A stretch of DNA of 64,000 nt from Desulfobacterales bacterium (GCA_016342285.1 JAEINQ010000040.1:1-64000), one strand, 5' to 3'; shown: positions 26,301-35,780, numbered from the stretch's first letter. A program made the numbers and translations. The notes: a model not told the origin generated them from the sequence alone.

Positions 26301-29300
26301 CCGAGCCGCGCCAGGGCGCGGTCTGGATTGCCGGTACAACGGCGGCCGTCACCTGGGACGCCCTGGATCTGGGCGGCAATGTGGCCATCGATCTCTCCGT
26401 GGACGGCGGGCAGTCCTTTTCCTCCCTGGCCGCGGCCGAGGCCAACGACGGCCTCTACGAATGGACCGTGACCGGCACCGACACCCCCAACGCCGTGATC
26501 CGCATTACCCCGGACGCCGATTCCCAGAAAGCCAGCAGCCAGGGGTTTTTCACCATTGCGGCATCCGTATCGCCCCAGGCAGAAATCTTCGGGGCGCCGG
26601 ACAGCGTCACCGCCGACGGCACGGCGGTGCTCACCATCGGCGGGGCGGGCGTGACCGCCTACAAGTTCCAGGTGGACGGCGGCGGTTACAGCACGGAGAT
26701 CGCCCTTTCCGGCGGCACCTACAGCGACACTGCGGCCTCGGCCGACGGCGAGGTCCTGACCCTGACCCTGGCAGCCGGCGCCCATACCCTGGACGTGCTG
26801 GGCAAGGCGGCCGACGGCACCTGGCAGGCCACAGCCACCACCGCGGCCTGGACCGTGGACGATGCGGCCCCGACTGTCACCGGTCTGTCCGATGATCCCG
26901 GTCCGGTCAACCAAAAGAGCTGGACCTGGGCGGCCGACGAACCGGCCCTGTTTCGCTATACGGTCAACCAGAGCGCTGCCTGGACCCCGGTCGGTGATTT
27001 TTCCGAGATCAGCGGCTACACCCTCGAAGGGGTCAACGGCACCTGGTATGTGCATGTCCAGGCCGTGGATGCCGCCGGCCACCTTTCCGACGTGGTCACC
27101 GTGTCCGCTCCCTTTGACAGCCAGGTGGCGGCCCCGGCCGGGATCGACCTGGCCGCCGAGGATGACACCGGGTTCAGCGCGACCGACAACCTCACCGGCC
27201 AAGACGAGGACCTCACCATTTCCGGCACCGGCGAGGCCGGGTCCACGGTCCAGATTCAGGACAACGGCGCGAACATCGCCGATGCGGTCGGCCCGGTTAC
27301 CGACGGCGCCTTTGCGGTGGACATCGCCCTGACCCACGGGGTCCACGAAATCACCGCTGTACTCACCGATGCTGCGGGCAACCCCTCGGCCCCGTCCTGG
27401 CCGGCCCTGACCATCACCGTGGACACCCAGGCTCCGGCCGCGCCGGCCGGCCTTGACCTGGCTGCGGCAGACGACACCAACATCGATACGGACAACCTCA
27501 CCACTCGGACCAGCGCACTGACCCTTTCCGGTGCCGGCGAACCCGGCGCCAGAGTCCAGCTCTACGACGACGGCGCGGCCCTGGGTTCCGTGGTGACGAT
27601 CAATGGCGAGGGGACATTTACCCTCGACGTGGCCCTGGCTCCCGGCGTGCACCCCATCACCGCCGTGCAGACCGACCCGGCGGGCAACGCGTCGGCCGCA
27701 TCCGACCCGCTGACCATCACCGTGGATACCACGGCCCCGGCCGCCCCCACCGGCCTCGACCTGGCGGCCGAGGACGACACCGGCCTGAGCGACACCGACA
27801 ACGTCACCCAGATCACCGGTGGGCTGACCCTCTGCGGCGCGGCCGTGTCCGGCAACACCGTGCGCCTCTACGACGGCGCGACCCTGATCGGCAGCGGCAC
27901 GGCCGCAGACAGCGCCTTTTGCATCGACGTCTCCCTGGCCCATGGCAGCCACAGCCTCACCGCAGTGCAGATCGACGGGGCGGGCAATCCCTCGCCCGCC
28001 TCTGCGTCCCTGACCGTGACCGTGGACACCGCGGCCCCGACGCCGCCGGGCACCCCGGACCTGGACGCCGGCGACGACACCGGCGCATCCAATAGCGACA
28101 ACCTGACCAAGAACACCGCCGACCTGACCCTCCATGTGGCCGGCGAGAACGGGGCCCAGGTGCAGCTCTTCAGCGGCACCGATCCGGTCGGTTCGCCGGC
28201 TGTCGTCTCCGGCGGCGCCTGTGCCATCGCCATCGACCGGGCCCAGGGAACCTACAACATCACGGCCCGCCAGACCGACCCGGCGGGCAACGAATCCGAA
28301 TACTCCCAGATTCTCGAGATCACCGTGGACGCCACCCTGCCCACGGTGTCGGTGGAGAGCCCGTCCAACAACTCCAGCGTCATGCCGCTCTACGCCGCGG
28401 CCGGTGAGGCCGGCGACAACGAGAGCGGGGTGGATAAAGTGGAGGTCCGGGTGAAAAACGCCGACAACGGCCTGACCCTGTCCGACAATGTGGGCGGCAC
28501 CTGGACCGCGGTCGACAACTGGCTGGTGGCCGATGGCACTGGATCGTGGACCCTGCCCTTTGGCGGCAGCGTTCTCTTTGAGGAAGGGAAGACCTATGAG
28601 GTCACGGCCCGGTCCATCGACAGGGCCGGCAACCAGAAGACCAGCCCGGTAACCTCTTTTGTCTATGCCGAGTCCATCTATTCTTCCACCATTTCCTGCA
28701 ACCTTTCCGCCACCGAGAGGGTCATGGGGCAACCTTTTTCCGTTACGGGACAGATCGTGCCTGGCACCGGCGCCACCCTCAATGGCACGGCCAAGGTGGT
28801 GACCGTGAAATTCACCCGGGCCGCCGATAACACCACGGTCTATCGCTTCAAGTACGCTGGTGGCGACGGGCTTTTCGACTACGAGATCGAATGCGGGGCC
28901 CTGCCCGGGGCCGGCACCTGGACGGTGGAGACCAGTTGGGGAGGCGAAGGCGACATTCAGGGCGCCACCAGTGACGGTGCCGATACCATCGCACTTACCG
29001 CCGCCGACAGCCAGGTGAACCTCGACGTGAGCTCCCAGATCGTCAAGCTGGGCGACGCGCTCTCCATCAGCGGCAAGTTCACCCCGGCTTACGACTGTGG
29101 CGGCGGACTCAAGAACATTCCCATCACCCTGACCATTACCGACTCCCAGGGCAATATTCTCGATTTGGAGGGCGATATCGTCGAAGGTCCAGACCCTGTT
29201 AGTCCCATCGAGGTGGTCACTTACGACAACTTTGGCCACTTTGTGCTTATGGACTACGCCGGTCTCGACCATCTGGGCTCCTACACGGTGACGGCCGATT

Positions 29301-32300
29301 TCGCCGGCAACGAGGCGTACAACACCTCAACTTCCGATTCGGTCCAGGTCACCGTGGTGGAGACCGCCGGCTACGCCATCATCGTCCAGGGGCGTATTCT
29401 GCCCAGCGAAGAGGGGCTCGCCTCCCACAACAAGACCACCAACCACGTTTACGAAAAGCTCAAGAGCCGAGGGCTGCTGGACGAGGATATCTTCTATCTC
29501 AATTTCGACACCACCCAGCCCAAGGTGGACGCACTGCCCACCCGCACGGCCCTGGCCGAGGCCATCACGGTTTGGGCCCGGGACAAGATGGACCCGGATT
29601 TCTACAACGACGCCGTGCCGCCCGAGGCCCAGGTCACGGGCAAACCGGCCAACCTCTACATCGTCATGGTGGATCACGGCAACACGAACGCTTTCTACAT
29701 GGACAACGAGGTGGGCGACGCGCCCATCACGCCCGCGGAACTGGACGGCTGGCTCGACGACCTGCAGGAAAACTTGGTCGGTACCGATGCCGAAAATCAG
29801 GAGATCGTGGTGGTGATCGGTGCCTGCTACTCGGGTTCCTTCGTACCGGTGGTCTCCGGCGCCCACCGGGTCATCGTCACCAGTGCGGCCGAAGACGAAG
29901 TCTCCTACAAGGGCCCCCTGGACGGGGATACCTATGTGCCGCCCGGCGCCTCGACCGCTCAGCCCCTGCGCGACGGCGAATATTTCGTCACCGAGTTTTT
30001 CAAGCAGGCTGAGTTGGGCAAATCGGTCAAAGATGCCTTCCTGGCCGCCACAGGGATGACGGAAAAATTCACCGCCATGCCCGGGGGAAGCATCAACAGC
30101 CTCGTCGGGCGTTACCTGGACAGCGCCATGCAGCATCCCATCCTTGACGACAACGGGGACGGTTCGGGCACCAACGACCTGATCGATCCCGATGGAGACG
30201 GTCAACTCGCCGCCGATCTCTTCATCGGTGTTACGCCCCTGTCCAGCAACGCGCCGGGGGACGTCCAGGTCACCGAAACGGCTGAAACGGTGTTTCTTGG
30301 CGAAGGCGATGAATATACCGCCGACTTCTGGGCCCGGGTCAGCAACGATACCCGGCTTTCCAGCATCTGGATTGAGGTCAAGCATCCGGACTTCTTGGTT
30401 ACCGGCGACGACACCGGCCAGCGCACCCTCGATCTGCCCAAGGTCTTCGGGGTCTACGACGAAACGACAGGACGCTACCAGTGGCCGGCCATCGAAGGTT
30501 TTGACACGCCAGGCACCCACCAGGTCTTCTACTTTGCCCGGGACTGCTATACCGGCAACGTCTCGCCCATGAAGGAAACCCGGGTCTACAAAGCTCTGGT
30601 CGGCAACAGCCCGCCCAATCCACTGACTCTGGTAGAACCCGAGGATGGGGCTTCGGTGCGTACCGATCTGTTGTTGGACTGGACCGATACCAATGACCCC
30701 AACACCGATACCATAACCTACACGGTCCTGCTCAGCACCGGGGACGACACCTTTTACGACCCCATCCGCATCGAGAACATCGAAAATAGCACCGTGGCCG
30801 TCACCGATACCCACGGCCTGCAGGACCTGACCACCTACTATTGGAAGGTGTTGGCCATCGACGCGTACGGCGCGATCCGTGAATCTGAGGTGCGTTCGTT
30901 CAGCACCAACAATACCAACGGCGCCCGCGTGAATCTGTGGTTCTATGTGGTGGACAGTTCCACCGGAATGCCCATCAACCATGCTTCGGTCACCGTTGGC
31001 GGTCTGGCATTTTCGCCGGTAACCAATTACGGTAATATCGGGGCATACCAGCGCCAGGTGGATTCAGAAGACAACAACGAAATCGTCATCTCCGCCACGG
31101 GCTATCAGACTTTTGTCGATCCGCATACCCAGACCATCAAATTCCCGCCGCTTCCCGGAGGCTTTTGGGACGTGTTTTATCTGACGCCCAAGCCGACCGA
31201 GGTGGCCAAGCCCCTGCTAACCCGCGCCTCGCCCCGACCCTTGGGGCCGTATTTCGTCCCGCTGACTATTGGTCTGGAGTGCGCCACGCCCGGCGCGACC
31301 ATCCGCTACACCACCAACGGCAACACGCCCACCACTTCTTCGCCTTCCCTTGGCGGAAATCTGACCATCAACAACTCGACCACCCTCAAGGCCGTGGCCT
31401 TCAAGTCCGGCTATACGGCCAGCGATGTCTTCACCGCCAGCTACACCATCACCGGCACCGTGGCCACGCCGACCTTCTCCCCCGCGCCGGGAAGCTACAC
31501 GTCGGCCCAGTCGGTGACGTTGAGCTGCGCGGATCCCGCGGATGCTGAAATTCGCTACACCATCGACGGAAGCGATCCCAGCACCACGTCGTTTCTCCAC
31601 AGCGGCCCCATTTTCCTGTCGGCCGATACGACCCTCAAGGCCCGGGCGTTCAAATCCGGTTGGGTCAACAGTGCCGTGGCCACCGGGGTTTATTCCATCA
31701 CCACCAACGCAGCGCCGGTGATTGACGAAGATGCAAGCGTGAATGTGACCATGGACGAAGACGGATCACCGGCGGCCTTTGCCCTGACCCTGAATGCATC
31801 GGATGCCGACGGGGACACCCTCACCTGGAGCATCTCCGATTCGGCCGCCCATGGTACAGCCACGGCCGAAGGCACCGGCGCATCCAAGGCCATCGGCTAT
31901 GCGCCGGCGGCCAACTGGAACGGCACCGACAGTTTTGAGGTGCAGGTCAGCGACGGCAACGGCGGCAGCGACACCATCACGGTGACGGTGACGGTAGATG
32001 CGAGAAATGATGCACCGGTGAACACTGCCGTGCCGTCGATTACCGGGACCGGCCATGTGGGCCAGGTGCTCACGGCTGATGCCGGGACCTGGAACGACGA
32101 TGCGGATCAGGCGCCGGGCACCATCAGCTACAGCTACCAGTGGCAGGTGGCCGATGACGCGCAAGGCTCGGGATTGGCCGATATCGTCGGGGCCACGGCC
32201 TCGACCTATACGCTGACCGCTGCGGAGAACGGCAAATACGTGGGGGTCAACGTCACGGCCACAAACACCGGGGAAGGGCTGCCGGAAACGGTCAGTGTGG

Positions 32301-33145
32301 CGGCGATCAGCGGTTACATCGAGATCGCCAACGCAGCGCCGGTGATCGACGAAGGTGCAAGCGTGAATGTGACCATGGACGAAGACGGATCACCGGCGGC
32401 CTTTGCCCTGACCCTGAATGCGTCGGACGCCGACGGGGACACCCTCACCTGGAGCATTTCCAATGCGGCGTCCTACGGTACGGCTACGGCCCAGGGCACG
32501 GGCGCATCCAAGGCCATCGGCTATGCGCCGGCGGCCGACTGGAACGGCACCGACAGTTTTGAGGTGCAGGTCAGCGACGGCAACGGCGGCATCGATGCCA
32601 TCACGGTGACGGTGACGGTGTCGCCGCGAAACGATGCGCCGGTGAACACCGCCGCGCCGTCCATCAGCGGGACCGGTCGTGTGAACGAAGAGCTTACGGC
32701 CGATGCCGGTACGTGGAACGACGATGCGGACCAGGAGTCGGGAACCATTACCTACGTTTATCAGTGGCAGACGGCTGATGACGGGACAGGCGAAAACCTG
32801 GCCGATATCGACGGGGCTACGGGCTCGACGCATACGCCGGCGATAGTCGATGCCGGTCGGTTTATCCGGGTGCGGGTGACGGCCACCGATAACGGTGTTG
32901 GCGAGCCGGCCAGGGCCAGTGCGGAGGCGGTGTCGAGTTTTATGGCCATCGTCTTCGTGCCCGAAGCCGGTGATGTGGACGGCGACACCGAAGTGACCCT
33001 GGCCGATGCCATTGTGGCCATGCAGATCACCGCCGGGCGCCCCGTGGCGACCCAGGTCTATCTCGAAGCGGATGCCAACGGCGACGGCCGCATCGGTATC
33101 GAAGAGGTGCTCTACATCATTCAGACCATCAGCGATCAGCGGTAG
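23336..33145 (+). CDS. Giant multidomain secreted protein with caspase-like peptidase domain and dockerin-like end
   Basis: The 3269-residue protein begins with a signal peptide (to about residue 42, TTPCFA). Two blocks of WGENIGWI-type repeats (about 45-168 and 460-585) are each followed by Asp-rich thrombospondin-3-like calcium repeats. Six Ig-like repeats marked by LAAEDDTG lie at about 250, 355, 1270, 1372, 1472 and 1575. Two DUF1566-like segments (GLIWEV, WRLPT; about 720-980) lie between. A caspase-like C13/C25-type domain spans about 2010-2245, with VDHGN (H2114) and GACYSGS (C2164) as the likely catalytic dyad. Fn3-like and two chitobiase C-terminal-like domains (about 2630-2790), two near-identical cadherin-plus-Ig units (about 2790-3200), and a C-terminal dockerin-like pair of EF-hand loops (3209-3269) follow. 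Likely a cell-surface or extracellular adhesin/peptidase. Very high GC at third codon positions. Confidence 0.85.
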   Translation: MKTRQISVIGPTIQPRNFLPIPALFLLFLSLFLLSTTPCFAGNIAQDSYAWAENVGWINFSPSQGDGVTVTSSAVTGYAWGENIGWINLSPATAGVTNDGCGHLSGWAWGENIGWISFSCENTGSCDTVRYGVRVDAATGAFSGTAWGENIGWIVFSDDAPVAYGVTTDWRNDTDGDGLCDDWEIANFTDMDQDGNTDFDEDGLIDIDEYHLGTDPTDADTDDDGILDGAEVNTNGTDPFNPDITAPAAPADLDLAAEDDTGEWDDDNFTSASPLTISGTGETGATIQLLDNGVPIAGATATVADGVFSITLSFADGIHPITAVQTDAAGNVSAPSSPALTLDVDVELPAAPGTPVLAAEDDTGETGDGATLNRSGLTFSGTATENDSLVRFYDYGVAIEGAVATVVAGAYTIDLDLDAGTHSITAKKEDLAGNISSNSSAAVALTIFPEAGIDPDAEGDIYAWAENVGWINFDPNTGPGVTVTDTAVTGFAWGENIGWINLSPATAGVTNDGSGHLAGYAWGENVGWISFSCTNTNSCGTVDYGVTIDKATGEFSGHAWGENIGWIVFSDDDPVAYGVTTAWRDTDTDGLIDRWEREHFGYIERDGTGDADNDGLTDAAEHDAGTDPNAVDTDGDGMPDKWEIDNGRDPLTDESSADLDGDGYPDSREYQDGTDWEDPLDFLAFSAPTGAVPDTGQTSSFTDTAGEDSDFSVNPPAFVKMDAAGNFLADVAPDWAMVLDTVTGLIWEVKTADGTIHDGADRYSWDAARGDFVAGLNSEPFGGIRAWRLPTAEELAHLVHRGAADPAAFAAYFPRTASEKYWTGTTCANSVMFAQTVDFDHGTTACWEKPDQLAVRAVYGSFPAAGALVDNNDGTATDPRTGLMWSTAAFGPMDWDAALGQGAAADLPLGSGYADWRLPTVNELLSVAGDPTLGTAPLWSSTADAAAPGSAWTVVMADGAVQEMNMAGTLGLHLVRGGQHQSGDAVAVTEPRQGAVWIAGTTAAVTWDALDLGGNVAIDLSVDGGQSFSSLAAAEANDGLYEWTVTGTDTPNAVIRITPDADSQKASSQGFFTIAASVSPQAEIFGAPDSVTADGTAVLTIGGAGVTAYKFQVDGGGYSTEIALSGGTYSDTAASADGEVLTLTLAAGAHTLDVLGKAADGTWQATATTAAWTVDDAAPTVTGLSDDPGPVNQKSWTWAADEPALFRYTVNQSAAWTPVGDFSEISGYTLEGVNGTWYVHVQAVDAAGHLSDVVTVSAPFDSQVAAPAGIDLAAEDDTGFSATDNLTGQDEDLTISGTGEAGSTVQIQDNGANIADAVGPVTDGAFAVDIALTHGVHEITAVLTDAAGNPSAPSWPALTITVDTQAPAAPAGLDLAAADDTNIDTDNLTTRTSALTLSGAGEPGARVQLYDDGAALGSVVTINGEGTFTLDVALAPGVHPITAVQTDPAGNASAASDPLTITVDTTAPAAPTGLDLAAEDDTGLSDTDNVTQITGGLTLCGAAVSGNTVRLYDGATLIGSGTAADSAFCIDVSLAHGSHSLTAVQIDGAGNPSPASASLTVTVDTAAPTPPGTPDLDAGDDTGASNSDNLTKNTADLTLHVAGENGAQVQLFSGTDPVGSPAVVSGGACAIAIDRAQGTYNITARQTDPAGNESEYSQILEITVDATLPTVSVESPSNNSSVMPLYAAAGEAGDNESGVDKVEVRVKNADNGLTLSDNVGGTWTAVDNWLVADGTGSWTLPFGGSVLFEEGKTYEVTARSIDRAGNQKTSPVTSFVYAESIYSSTISCNLSATERVMGQPFSVTGQIVPGTGATLNGTAKVVTVKFTRAADNTTVYRFKYAGGDGLFDYEIECGALPGAGTWTVETSWGGEGDIQGATSDGADTIALTAADSQVNLDVSSQIVKLGDALSISGKFTPAYDCGGGLKNIPITLTITDSQGNILDLEGDIVEGPDPVSPIEVVTYDNFGHFVLMDYAGLDHLGSYTVTADFAGNEAYNTSTSDSVQVTVVETAGYAIIVQGRILPSEEGLASHNKTTNHVYEKLKSRGLLDEDIFYLNFDTTQPKVDALPTRTALAEAITVWARDKMDPDFYNDAVPPEAQVTGKPANLYIVMVDHGNTNAFYMDNEVGDAPITPAELDGWLDDLQENLVGTDAENQEIVVVIGACYSGSFVPVVSGAHRVIVTSAAEDEVSYKGPLDGDTYVPPGASTAQPLRDGEYFVTEFFKQAELGKSVKDAFLAATGMTEKFTAMPGGSINSLVGRYLDSAMQHPILDDNGDGSGTNDLIDPDGDGQLAADLFIGVTPLSSNAPGDVQVTETAETVFLGEGDEYTADFWARVSNDTRLSSIWIEVKHPDFLVTGDDTGQRTLDLPKVFGVYDETTGRYQWPAIEGFDTPGTHQVFYFARDCYTGNVSPMKETRVYKALVGNSPPNPLTLVEPEDGASVRTDLLLDWTDTNDPNTDTITYTVLLSTGDDTFYDPIRIENIENSTVAVTDTHGLQDLTTYYWKVLAIDAYGAIRESEVRSFSTNNTNGARVNLWFYVVDSSTGMPINHASVTVGGLAFSPVTNYGNIGAYQRQVDSEDNNEIVISATGYQTFVDPHTQTIKFPPLPGGFWDVFYLTPKPTEVAKPLLTRASPRPLGPYFVPLTIGLECATPGATIRYTTNGNTPTTSSPSLGGNLTINNSTTLKAVAFKSGYTASDVFTASYTITGTVATPTFSPAPGSYTSAQSVTLSCADPADAEIRYTIDGSDPSTTSFLHSGPIFLSADTTLKARAFKSGWVNSAVATGVYSITTNAAPVIDEDASVNVTMDEDGSPAAFALTLNASDADGDTLTWSISDSAAHGTATAEGTGASKAIGYAPAANWNGTDSFEVQVSDGNGGSDTITVTVTVDARNDAPVNTAVPSITGTGHVGQVLTADAGTWNDDADQAPGTISYSYQWQVADDAQGSGLADIVGATASTYTLTAAENGKYVGVNVTATNTGEGLPETVSVAAISGYIEIANAAPVIDEGASVNVTMDEDGSPAAFALTLNASDADGDTLTWSISNAASYGTATAQGTGASKAIGYAPAADWNGTDSFEVQVSDGNGGIDAITVTVTVSPRNDAPVNTAAPSISGTGRVNEELTADAGTWNDDADQESGTITYVYQWQTADDGTGENLADIDGATGSTHTPAIVDAGRFIRVRVTATDNGVGEPARASAEAVSSFMAIVFVPEAGDVDGDTEVTLADAIVAMQITAGRPVATQVYLEADANGDGRIGIEEVLYIIQTISDQR

Positions 33146-33279
33146 GATGGGTTGGTACCGGGCAATCCTCCGGGTACAGGTGGCAGAAGCATTCAGGCAT
33201 GAATCAACCCCAGGCGATGATTACAAAACGCTGCTCGAAGAAGCCTGGGAGCAGCCGGAAACGGTAGGTTGGCAAAAGA

Positions 33280-33305
33280 CCGGAGGCGGGCGCCTCCGGC
33301 TTTTT
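33280..33305 (+). terminator. Rho-independent terminator
   Basis: CCGGAGGC-GGGC-GCCTCCGG forms a perfect 8-bp GC-rich stem followed by C and five T residues. It lies 135 bases after the giant gene and ends its transcript. Confidence 0.9.
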
Positions 33306-33359
33306 GCGTTCTGATGGATTCCCCCATTCGAACAAATAAGCGTGAAAGGAGCCGATTCA

Positions 33360-34742
33360 ATGATTCGTCGCATGCGTAGCGTTTTCCTAATTGGGCTAAT
33401 CGGTGTCGCGTTGATCTTTTCTTTGCCAGGCAGCGTATTTGGAGCATACGGGGCCAGAGTGGAAATCTCTTCTACCCCTAACCCCGTTGGATCTGGCGCC
33501 AGAGCCCTGGGTATGGGAGGGGCCTTTATCGCCGTGGCCGACGATGCCACGGCGGCATCCTGGAATCCGGGGGGGCTGATCCAGCTGGAAAAGCCGGAGC
33601 TTTCCGTTGTGGGAGCCCATTTCAGCCGAAGGGAGGACCGATCGTACGGGATCTGGCCCGAAGCGGCCGGGGCCCAGTCCGTGGCAGGGGAAAATGTCAA
33701 TTACTTCAGCATGGCCTACCCTTTTTCCCTTTTTCATCACAACATGGTCGTGTCCCTGAATTACCAGCACCTGATGGATTTTTCCCGTGATGTCAATTAT
33801 TCCCTGAATCGGGCCACTTCCGGGGTGTTTCAGCTCGACACGGACAATCGCACAGCGATCCGCGGAAGTCTTTCTGCTGTGGGGCTGGCCTATTGCGCCC
33901 AGGTAACGCCGACCTTTTCTCTGGGGTTCACCCTGAACTTTTGGGAAGACTGGTTCGGCCACAACGGGTGGAAGAAAAATACCCGTGAAACCAACAACGG
34001 GACCCTCAACCCGCCGCCTTTGCCCTTTCCGCCGTTCATTACTCCGCCCCCCGTCCCGATGACTTCCGAATATTCCCGGGTCGACCGATACGACTTCAGC
34101 GGGTTCAATGCGAATGTGGGTTTTTTGTGGAACGTCTTCCCATCCCTGACCCTGGGTGCAGTTTTCAAGACCCCTTTTACCGCCGATTTGGACCATGAAC
34201 AAGTCACCAGCGAATACACATTCGCGGGAACTGTGCTGGCCGGTCAGGACGGCACGCCGGTGACCACGCGAACCGATGAGGAGCTCGATATGCCCATGGC
34301 CTACGGGCTGGGAATCGCCTACCGGTTTTCTGATGAATTCACCGTTTCCGGCGATGTCTACCGCACGGAATGGCAGGACTTCGTGCAGCGGGACGCAACC
34401 GGCCTGGAAACATCGCCCATCACGGGCCAGAGCCTGTCCGCATCGGATATCGATCCCACCTGCCAGGCGCGGTTGGGGGCGGAATACTTGTTTATTGGAA
34501 GAAAATACGTGGTGCCGGTGCGCGGCGGCCTTTTTTACGATCCGGCCCCTTCGGCGGGAAGCCCGGACGACTATTACGGATTTACCCTTGGTACCGGGCT
34601 GGGCTACAAGCGATGGATATTCGACATGGCCTACCAGTACCGTTTCGGAAACGATGTGGGGACATCGCTTATGCGGGGCGTGGACTTTTCCCAGGATGTG
34701 AAGGAGCATATGATCTACGTGTCTTTGATCGTTCACTTTTGA
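33360..34742 (+). CDS. OmpP1/FadL-like outer membrane protein
   Basis: This 460-residue protein has a signal peptide (about residues 1-27, ending near SVFGAYG). The family hallmark GARALGMGGAFIAVADDATAASWNPGGL follows, which in FadL/OmpP1/PorV-type proteins forms the N-terminal hatch. The remainder is an amphipathic beta-barrel pattern ending in an aromatic-terminated strand (YVSLIVHF). ATG 33360 lies after AAAGGAG; the in-frame GTG at 33342 is part of that leader. It probably transports hydrophobic compounds or acts in surface-protein export. The giant secreted protein upstream is separated by a strong terminator, so it is a separate unit. Confidence 0.75.
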   Translation: MIRRMRSVFLIGLIGVALIFSLPGSVFGAYGARVEISSTPNPVGSGARALGMGGAFIAVADDATAASWNPGGLIQLEKPELSVVGAHFSRREDRSYGIWPEAAGAQSVAGENVNYFSMAYPFSLFHHNMVVSLNYQHLMDFSRDVNYSLNRATSGVFQLDTDNRTAIRGSLSAVGLAYCAQVTPTFSLGFTLNFWEDWFGHNGWKKNTRETNNGTLNPPPLPFPPFITPPPVPMTSEYSRVDRYDFSGFNANVGFLWNVFPSLTLGAVFKTPFTADLDHEQVTSEYTFAGTVLAGQDGTPVTTRTDEELDMPMAYGLGIAYRFSDEFTVSGDVYRTEWQDFVQRDATGLETSPITGQSLSASDIDPTCQARLGAEYLFIGRKYVVPVRGGLFYDPAPSAGSPDDYYGFTLGTGLGYKRWIFDMAYQYRFGNDVGTSLMRGVDFSQDVKEHMIYVSLIVHF

Positions 34743-34756
34743 TGAAAAAAACGGTT

Positions 34757-34917
34757 TCTCACAGAGGCACAGAGATCACAGAGAAAAGCAGGAATGATTT
34801 TTTCGATTATTTCATTGTGGGTGAACGCTTCGGAATAGCCACCGATGGATCATGCTCGTGCTGGCTCCTTTGTCCATTCAAACAAGCCTCTGTGCCCTCT
34901 GAGCCTCTGTGAGAGAC
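34757..34917 (+). repeat. CACAGAG inverted arrays upstream of GxxExxY gene 4
   Basis: A direct array CACAGAGGCACAGAGAT with a third unit (34757-34786) and an inverted array CTCTGTGCC.CTCTGAGC.CTCTGTGAG (34888-34917) lie 100 bases apart, with spacing of 8-9 bases between units. Confidence 0.85.
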
Positions 34918-34958
34918 AATGTTTTACTGTTCCACATGCCTCAGTGAGAGACACCCCA

Positions 34959-35333
34959 ATGGAAATCAATCAGCTATCCTATGAAGTCATCAAGGCGGCC
35001 ATGACCGTTCATCGGGAACTCGGGCCGGGCCTGCTGGAATCCGTCTATCAGGCGTGCATGAAAATTGAACTGGAGAGAATGAATATCCGCGTGAAGCCAG
35101 AAGTGGCATTGCCGGTGGTTTATCGAGGAGAGGAAATACATCAGGAGGGCTTCCGGTTGGATCTTTTGGTGGAAGAGACCATTATCGTTGAACTCAAATC
35201 CGTTGAAAAAATTCAGCCGGTTCATAAAAAGCAGCTTCTCACATATCTGCGTCTGGCGAAAAAGCCACTGGGGCTGTTGATCAATTTTAACGAGGTGGTA
35301 CTCAAGGACGGGGTTACGCGTATTATCAATTAG
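34959..35333 (+). CDS. GxxExxY protein, PD-(D/E)XK nuclease fold (copy 4)
   Basis: This 124-residue paralogue has GPGLLESVY as name motif, then FRLDLLVEETIIVELKS with the conserved Asp and E-x-K, and a Gln in KKQLLTYLRL. It is closest to copies 1 and 2 in the first helix and in the QLLTYL segment. ATG 34959 is preferred; a longer in-frame start would translate CTCTGTG repeats. It lies between CACAGAG arrays, which are unrelated in sequence to the arrays around the other copies but built on the same period. Confidence 0.85.
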   Translation: MEINQLSYEVIKAAMTVHRELGPGLLESVYQACMKIELERMNIRVKPEVALPVVYRGEEIHQEGFRLDLLVEETIIVELKSVEKIQPVHKKQLLTYLRLAKKPLGLLINFNEVVLKDGVTRIIN

Positions 35334-35342
35334 AGCCCGGAG

Positions 35343-35370
35343 CTCTCACAGAGGCACAGAGGGCGCAGAG
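35343..35370 (+). repeat. CACAGAG direct array downstream of GxxExxY gene 4
   Basis: CACAGAGGCACAGAGGGCGC with AGAGG, starting ten bases after the GxxExxY stop codon. Confidence 0.8.
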
Positions 35371-35481
35371 GAAAACGCATGATTTCTTGTTTACAAGCGA
35401 GAAGATAAGACATTTGCGCATCTATGGTAATTGCCGGGCTTGGAACGTTTCTCATGTTGTGCACAAAGTTGCGCAAATAAA

Positions 35482-35780
35482 TCTCTGTGTCCTCTGAGCC
35501 TCTGTGAGAGACAATTTGTTTTTAAAGCAACCTCACACAGAGGCACAGAGGTCTCAGAGAAAAGCGGTCTCTCGCAGAGGCACAGAGATCACAGAGAAAC
35601 AAGTTTAAAATCGTTTCGTTATGGGCGGAACGCGGTATTTTTGTTGCGGTCGCAGCGTCGTTGCGTGAAACATGTTTTTTATAAAGCGGTATAAATAACC
35701 CTCTGTGTCCTCTGAGTCTCTGTGAGAGATATTGTTTTTAAAGCAGCCTCACACAGATGCACAAAGATGACGAAGAAAAG
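35482..35780 (+). repeat. Cluster of CACAGAG/CTCTGTG arrays
   Basis: Inverted arrays at 35482-35512 and 35700-35732 and direct arrays at 35531-35608 and 35750-35780 alternate. The gene-free stretch 35334-35830 contains nothing else that I recognise. A decayed copy also lies at 37850-37880. Confidence 0.85.

Noticed and set aside
33396..34736. 446-residue minus-strand frame opposite the FadL-like gene
   Set aside because: The + strand frame has a signal peptide, ribosome site and family motif; the minus frame has none.
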